A DNA stretch of 48,311 nt from contig CADCWP010000316.1 in the NCBI GenBank assembly GCA_902806425.1, positions 1 to 48,311 of the forward strand. Reading direction: 5' to 3'. The stretch is from an uncultured Truepera sp. Lineage in GTDB: Bacteria; Deinococcota; Deinococci; Deinococcales; Trueperaceae. The notes under the pieces were generated by a model that had not been told where the DNA came from, did no database searches, and saw nothing but the letters and a program-made list of their open reading frames with translations. Shown here piece by piece: positions 40,435-48,311 of the stretch; position 1 is the stretch's first letter, and each line of letters starts with the position of its first letter. Made by a program: the position numbers and the translations under genes.

Positions 40435-41310
40435 TCATCCCAGCGCGGCGCTGATGGCACCGTTCATCTCCACGGCGGCTTCACGTGCCCGCTCGGCGAA
40501 GTCGGCCCCCTGAGTTACGTAGGTCAGCGCGCGGCTCGAGCTGACCACCGCCCCCAGCCCCTCCTCGTCGAACGCCGCCGCGACGTCCTCGGCCCCGCCG
40601 CCCTGCGCCCCGTACCCCGGCACAAGCAGCACGCTGTAGGGAAGACGTTCGCGTAGAGCCTTCAAAGCGTCCGGATGTGTCGCTCCCACAACCGCCCCGA
40701 CCGGCGCGTATCCGGACCCGCCCCGGTGCGGCCCGGCGAGGCGGGTGACGAGGTCGGCTACGTGTTCAAACAGCTGCGCTCCGCCCTCGAGCTTTACATC
40801 TTGGACGTCCCCACCGCCCGGATTCGACGTTTTGACCAAGACGAATAGACCACGGTCGGCCCTCACCGCTTGGGTGACGAACGGCTCCAGGCTGTCCGCG
40901 CCCAGATACGGGTTTATGGTCAGTGCGTCCGACGCGAAAACCCCTCCCGCCAGATAGCTCCGCGCGTAAGCCTCCGCGCTCACACCGATGTCACCGCGTT
41001 TGGCGTCTAAAATGACCGGGATGCCCCGCGCCCGCACGTCGGCGGTAAGCTGCGCGAGCGCGATGAGTCCGGGGATACCGAGTGCCTCGAAAAAGGCCGA
41101 CTGAAGTTTGTAGCAGGCCACGACGCCCTGCGTCGCCTGAATAATGGCCTGAAAGTAGTAGACGACCGCCCGGGCGACCTGTGCGGGATCGCCGTTAAAA
41201 CGCTCCGGGTGCGTCGAGGGGTGCCCTTCGGGGCGCGGGTCGATACCTAGGCAGATGCGTGAGTCCGTCGTCCGGATGCGGCTGAAAAGTCTGTCGGCAA
41301 ACGTTGGCAT
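40435..41310 (-). CDS. pyrF: orotidine 5'-phosphate decarboxylase
   Basis: LCLGIDPRPE-like start, VILDAKRGDIGVSAEAYA, VPGYGAQGGGAEDV. Confidence 0.93.
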   Translation of the reverse strand: MPTFADRLFSRIRTTDSRICLGIDPRPEGHPSTHPERFNGDPAQVARAVVYYFQAIIQATQGVVACYKLQSAFFEALGIPGLIALAQLTADVRARGIPVILDAKRGDIGVSAEAYARSYLAGGVFASDALTINPYLGADSLEPFVTQAVRADRGLFVLVKTSNPGGGDVQDVKLEGGAQLFEHVADLVTRLAGPHRGGSGYAPVGAVVGATHPDALKALRERLPYSVLLVPGYGAQGGGAEDVAAAFDEEGLGAVVSSSRALTYVTQGADFAERAREAAVEMNGAISAALG

Positions 41311-41404
41311 GAGGCTAGGCTAACAGATACGTTCCGCCGCCGAGGCAGGCGTTTTGTCCCTGTCGCAACCTAGGGTTAGCTGGTAATTTGAAGCGGAGGT
41401 TCAG

Positions 41405-41707
41405 ATGGTGTCAACTCATATTGGGCGAATGCGCCTGATCAGCCTCATCGAAGGGGTGTCGTTTTTGGTCCTGCTGGGCGTCGCCATGCCGCTCAAGTAT
41501 CTGGCCGGGGTGCCGGAGGTCGTTACCGTGGTAGGCGCGGCGCACGGCGTTCTTTTCATCCTCTACGCGCTGGCGGCGGCTGCACTGACCCTGGCGCTGA
41601 GATGGTCGCCGCTCTGGTTTATCGGGGCGATGGTGGCGTCGGTGGTTCCGTTCGGCACCTTTTACCTGGACGCGCGGCTTAAAAAGGTTCAGGCCGGAGC
41701 AACTTAG
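41405..41707 (+). CDS. DUF3817-family membrane protein
   Basis: LISLIEGVSFLVLLGVAMPLKYLAG and AHGVLFILYALAA. Confidence 0.8.
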   Translation: MVSTHIGRMRLISLIEGVSFLVLLGVAMPLKYLAGVPEVVTVVGAAHGVLFILYALAAAALTLALRWSPLWFIGAMVASVVPFGTFYLDARLKKVQAGAT

Positions 41708-41776
41708 TTTGCTCTAACTTAATTCCAGCCAATAGGGGTTTGCGGCGCTCGAGAGCTGCGGCGGCTTCTCGCTACC

Positions 41777-41882
41777 TATAGCAGGTAATACCCTGGTTTT
41801 AGATGCAATCGGTTTGTAAAGCCCCGACTGCCACGTACTTTCAGGGATGGAATCCAGCTGTCTACAGGTGGGTCCGGCTCAG
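41777..41882 (+). repeat. diverged intergenic repeat, copy B
   Basis: See copy A at 37035-37129. Confidence 0.45.
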
Positions 41883-41929
41883 GATGATGTGGAGCTGCCA
41901 ACAAACTAATCTGGCGTGCGAAAAATTCT

Positions 41930-42703
41930 TTACCCGCGTTTACGGGCCGACACGAGTACGCTTTCGTAAAGCCGTTCGACCTCGACCCCGTGCGCGTCGA
42001 TAATTCCGGCTATCTCGGCCAGGAAGTGCGCCCTAGCCTCTGCCGTTAGTGCCTGCACGTTACTGTATGTCAGGAGCAGGTCGAGATAACGCGCTTTGCT
42101 GTAGCGGTAGCTCCACGCAAAGCGCGATGTAGGGAGACTCTCGAAAAAGGGCGAGGCTGCAAGGGCGCTGCTAAACCGGTCCGGTGCAAAGTCAGGTACT
42201 GGACGCTTAAGCTCCAAAGGGTTTTCAAAACGCCTATGGATAGGATCGGTGGCCCTGTAAAAAGCCGTGTCCTGCGAACGCTCCTGATGCCAAGCCAGGA
42301 GCAGCGCCCCACCCGAACGCAGAAGCGACGCGGCGTGCGCGAGTCCGGTTTCCGGCGCAATCCAGTGAAACCCCTGCACCGAGACGAGCGCGTCGAAGGG
42401 CGTGTCCGAACGGTAATCTTCAAACGCGACTGTCTGAACAGTGACGTTCGGATGGTGGGCCAGGTTGGAGCGGGCAAGCTCGGCGAGCGCGGGGCCAAGC
42501 TCGAGCGCGTGAACCCGCAGGCCAGCCTGAGCGAGGGGAAGGGTGGCCTGACCCGTACCGCAGCCGACCTCTAAAACGCGTTCGCCGGGTCGAAGGTCTC
42601 TAAGCATAGCGTCCAGCATGGCTTTGGGCGGTGCAGGCCGGGCGCGCCCGTAGCGCGCGGCCTCCCGGTCGAAGGTCGCTCTCAGCGTCAGGTCGTTGTC
42701 CAC
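41930..42703 (-). CDS. class I SAM-dependent methyltransferase
   Basis: VLEVGCGTGQATLPLAQ. Confidence 0.88.
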   Translation of the reverse strand: MDNDLTLRATFDREAARYGRARPAPPKAMLDAMLRDLRPGERVLEVGCGTGQATLPLAQAGLRVHALELGPALAELARSNLAHHPNVTVQTVAFEDYRSDTPFDALVSVQGFHWIAPETGLAHAASLLRSGGALLLAWHQERSQDTAFYRATDPIHRRFENPLELKRPVPDFAPDRFSSALAASPFFESLPTSRFAWSYRYSKARYLDLLLTYSNVQALTAEARAHFLAEIAGIIDAHGVEVERLYESVLVSARKRG

Positions 42704-42744
42704 GCACCTTTTGTAACATGTAGGTGTAACGCCTAAACAGCACG

Positions 42745-42770
42745 AAAAAGGGCCGGATATAAACCGGCCC
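42745..42770 (-). terminator. Rho-independent terminator of secA
   Basis: Minus-strand GGGCCGG-TTTATAT-CCGGCCC followed by TTTTT. Confidence 0.85.
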
Positions 42771-42789
42771 TAATCTGATTGCGTAACCC

Positions 42790-45732
<2,943 letters not shown>

Positions 45733-45952
45733 GCCGTCTCCTTCTAGGCAGAAAAACCTGATAAACGTTCCCAGCTTATCACGTGACCCTAAAGAGACCC
45801 CGAAAGGGCCGACTTAAGCCTCTTCACATCTTGCGTTCAGATTCTGCGTTGCAGATTGCCCCCGCTTTTCTCAGACAGTTTGACTCTAGGCCCGAACCGA
45901 CCTAAATGCAGTGAGGTCTTTGCTACCTGATACAGATAAAAAATGCGACCCT

Positions 45953-46459
45953 TCATCCTTGCTTGATAAATGTCAGCGTGTTGCTGCCGTACACGCGCCT
46001 GTCGCCTACAAGCTCGAGCGTGGTCGGATGCTGAAAGATGTACACCGAAGCGACCTCGGCCTCTAGAATCGTTCCGAAAACCTTTTCGAGTTTGAGCGGA
46101 TAGGGTGGCGCTGCAAAAACGACGTCAAAGGCTCGCGGGTGCCCCTTTGCGTAGGCGAGCGCGTCGCCTTGAACGACCACGGTGTCCAGATGGAGCGCGT
46201 GCGCGTTTTTGCGGATGACCGCCGCAGCTTCTTTCGAGAGATCGACGCAGGTCGCGCGCCAGCCGCGCGAGGCAGCCTCGAGGCCCACCGCGCCCGAGCC
46301 GCTGTAGAGGTCTAAAAATGTTCCTCTGGGCCGAAAGCCGATGATGTTAAACAGCGCCTCACGCAGACGGCTCGGGCTCGGACGGGTGCCGCTTCTGGGA
46401 ACGTCTAAGCTGCGCCCTTTGGCCGTCCCGCCGATGATGCGTGGTCTACTCATCTTCAC
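45953..46459 (-). CDS. rsmD: 16S rRNA (guanine966-N2)-methyltransferase RsmD-like
   Basis: RIIGGTAKGRSLDVP, RPSPSRLREALFNI, FLDLYSGSGAVGLEAASRG. Confidence 0.88.
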   Translation of the reverse strand: MKMSRPRIIGGTAKGRSLDVPRSGTRPSPSRLREALFNIIGFRPRGTFLDLYSGSGAVGLEAASRGWRATCVDLSKEAAAVIRKNAHALHLDTVVVQGDALAYAKGHPRAFDVVFAAPPYPLKLEKVFGTILEAEVASVYIFQHPTTLELVGDRRVYGSNTLTFIKQG

Positions 46460-46528
46460 CTACGGTTCTGGGAACGCGCTCACACGGTCTCATCGCCTCA
46501 GAGCTTACCCTTTAGCGTGGAGGTTTCG

Positions 46529-47152
46529 ATGACCCTACATCCGACGGCGCGTCGTCTCATCTTGCTGGGCACGCCCCTGCTGCTGGCGCTTCTAATGCTC
46601 TACCACTCCTATGGTGGCGTGAGTTCGCGCACCACGCCGCTGCCCTTTATGGCTCTGCATCTGCTGCTGCTGCCGCTGTTTATGCTCCTCGCTTGGGGTG
46701 TCTGGCTGCTGCTAGGCGGGGTGCGCGGGACGGCTGCGTGGGTCTCGAGGCTGAGTCTGGGGCTGTTCGTGCCCCTCTACTCGGCTTACGACGCGGTCTT
46801 CGGCCTAGCGAGAAGCATGATGTACGACTACGCCGTTCGCTACGCCGAAACGCCCGAGCAGGGTGCGGCGATTGCGCAGGCGGCGGGATCGTTCTGGCGT
46901 TACCCGGCGGCGGATATGGTGCGCTACGGTGGCGCGGCCTGTTGGTGTTTGGGACTTTTAGCGGCGGTGTGGGCACTCGCCCGTGCGGGCCGTCCTCGGT
47001 GGCCGCTCTTTTTTCTGACGCTCTCGGCCGTCGCGCTGCTGTTCGACCATCCGGCCCCACCCGGCACGGTGGCCTTCGGGGCGTTTTTCTTGGCGGCGTG
47101 GGGGTTGGAGGGGAGGGCTTCAGAAAGGGCTTTAGTAAGCACCTCTGGGTAG
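46529..47152 (+). CDS. integral membrane hypothetical protein
   Basis: Several hydrophobic segments; intact ORF after an RBS-like GGAGG. Confidence 0.65.
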   Translation: MTLHPTARRLILLGTPLLLALLMLYHSYGGVSSRTTPLPFMALHLLLLPLFMLLAWGVWLLLGGVRGTAAWVSRLSLGLFVPLYSAYDAVFGLARSMMYDYAVRYAETPEQGAAIAQAAGSFWRYPAADMVRYGGAACWCLGLLAAVWALARAGRPRWPLFFLTLSAVALLFDHPAPPGTVAFGAFFLAAWGLEGRASERALVSTSG

Positions 47153-47168
47153 GGTAAAGTGCCGGATA

Positions 47169-48059
47169 GTGATTCGCTCCATCGCCCCCGACGAACTCGA
47201 GTGGTTTTTGGCCTCGTCCTATGATTTTCTCGGTCACAGCGACCCGCGCGCCTTCGCGCGGCGGAGTATGCGAGCTGTTCACGACCCGTTAGCCGAAGCC
47301 GACCGCTGCTTTATCCTCTTTGCCGAAGGGGACGTGCCGCTCGCCGGTGCCTACGTGCTCGCGCCGGAACCCGAAGACGATGACCAAAACTTGTATCTGA
47401 GCAACCTCTGGTTCAAGGGTGCCGCCACCGACCTCAGCAAACTGCTGAGTCACCTGCTGCACAAGTTCGACCACGAGGCGGTGCACTGCCCGCTCTACAA
47501 CGTGTCTCCCGGTCGCCTCGAGGCGCTGGCCCCGGCTCTCTTAGGGCTCGGTTTCGAGGGACGGCAGGCGGTCGACCTCGAGTTCAGCCTCTCCGACCTG
47601 CCGCCTCTCGGGCTCCCGCTTGTTCTAGAAGCGTGGAGTGAGGAGAACGACGCACTGTTTCAGGGGGTCTTCGAGCAGGGCGAAGGCTACAGGCCGTCCG
47701 AGGCGTTCTGGGCTTGGCTCAAGCGGTGGCGCGGGCCGTTTCATCCGAACCTGTGGTTCGTGGCCTCGGAAGCGCTCGATCAGGAGCCGGTCGGTTACGC
47801 GTTCTACGGACCCCTGCAAGAAGGTATCGACGGGGTGTACTACCTGACGGCGGCGGGGGTGCTCGCCGAGCACCGCGACTCCAGTGAGATGCTCCGGCGA
47901 CTTTTAATCTCGAGTATGCAAGAGCTCGCCGCCATAAGCCCCTTTGCCCGCATCCAGACCCTCGTCACCCAGCGCGACCCTAAACTCGTCGACATCTTGG
48001 AATCGTTGGGGTTCGAGCGCAGGGGCAAGTATCCGGTATTCGTCAAACAGCCGCGGTAG
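47169..48059 (+). CDS. GNAT-family N-acetyltransferase
   Basis: YYLTAAGVLAEHRDSSEMLRRLLISSMQELAA and VTQRDPKLVDILESLGFERRGKYPVFVK. Confidence 0.72.
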   Translation: MIRSIAPDELEWFLASSYDFLGHSDPRAFARRSMRAVHDPLAEADRCFILFAEGDVPLAGAYVLAPEPEDDDQNLYLSNLWFKGAATDLSKLLSHLLHKFDHEAVHCPLYNVSPGRLEALAPALLGLGFEGRQAVDLEFSLSDLPPLGLPLVLEAWSEENDALFQGVFEQGEGYRPSEAFWAWLKRWRGPFHPNLWFVASEALDQEPVGYAFYGPLQEGIDGVYYLTAAGVLAEHRDSSEMLRRLLISSMQELAAISPFARIQTLVTQRDPKLVDILESLGFERRGKYPVFVKQPR

Positions 48060-48311
48060 AGGGTGCGCGGGACGATTTACGCAAAGGTCTCGTAACAACG
48101 GTGACGACGCTTATTCATCAGCGGGTGGGGGCGGCGAGGCGAGAATCCTACAGTCATCTGTAAAGTCTTATCGGGTTGGATAGTGCTGAGAGATGCCCAG
48201 TTTCTTCGTGGTCACTGTCTTTTACTGGCCGACCCCGCAGTTGCCGACCTCAACGAGCTTGGCGGAAGCACAGCGCCGGTAGGTTCTCAAATATAGTCGT
48301 CGCTGGTAACG

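Noticed and set aside
45953-46459. Atypical AAPPY in place of the NPPY/DPPY motif of RsmD
   Set aside because: Variation at this position is plausible in thermophile-related RsmD homologs, so not reported as unusual without an alignment.
48183-48297. Short GTG-started ORF VLRDAQFLRGHCLLLADPAVADLNELGG near the window end
   Set aside because: Only about 37 codons, stop before window end, family not recognised; too little evidence.

Overview
High-GC bacterial chromosome segment, most consistent with Deinococcota (Truepera/Thermus-like; inferred from LysW-type lysine synthesis, DUF1999 and gene content, not verified by search). The backbone is a dispersed alpha-aminoadipate (LysW-carrier) lysine pathway spread over about 21 kb: homocitrate synthase, homoaconitase large and small subunits, lysW, lysX, lysY, lysZ, lysJ, lysK. 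It is interrupted by accessory blocks: an RHH/NUDIX insert, four tandem DinB-family genes plus an AlkX/YcaQ-like glycosylase, and a TetR/SRPBCC/epimerase/GMC-oxidoreductase block. Housekeeping genes follow (mnmE, hemL, truA, endonuclease V, moaC, fakA-like, pyrF, secA, rsmD). Most notable observations: (1) the LysW carrier protein has lost all four zinc-finger cysteines but keeps the C-terminal EDWGE; (2) a three-gene secreted cluster pairs a cohesin-like/Ig lipoprotein with a dockerin-bearing protein carrying a degenerate metzincin motif and a Gly/Ser-repeat tail; (3) a TetR gene has no canonical start codon in the expected place (ATA instead) and near-identical palindromes lie at three places in its neighbourhood; (4) a toxin-antitoxin-like locus is doubly broken: the PIN toxin has one in-frame stop, and the upstream gene is split by an IS982-like element that can be removed in silico to restore a 160-codon ORF; (5) the palindrome CTCGAG is strongly over-represented (about 95 copies by eye), resembling a highly iterated palindrome. 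All family assignments are from motif recognition without database searches.
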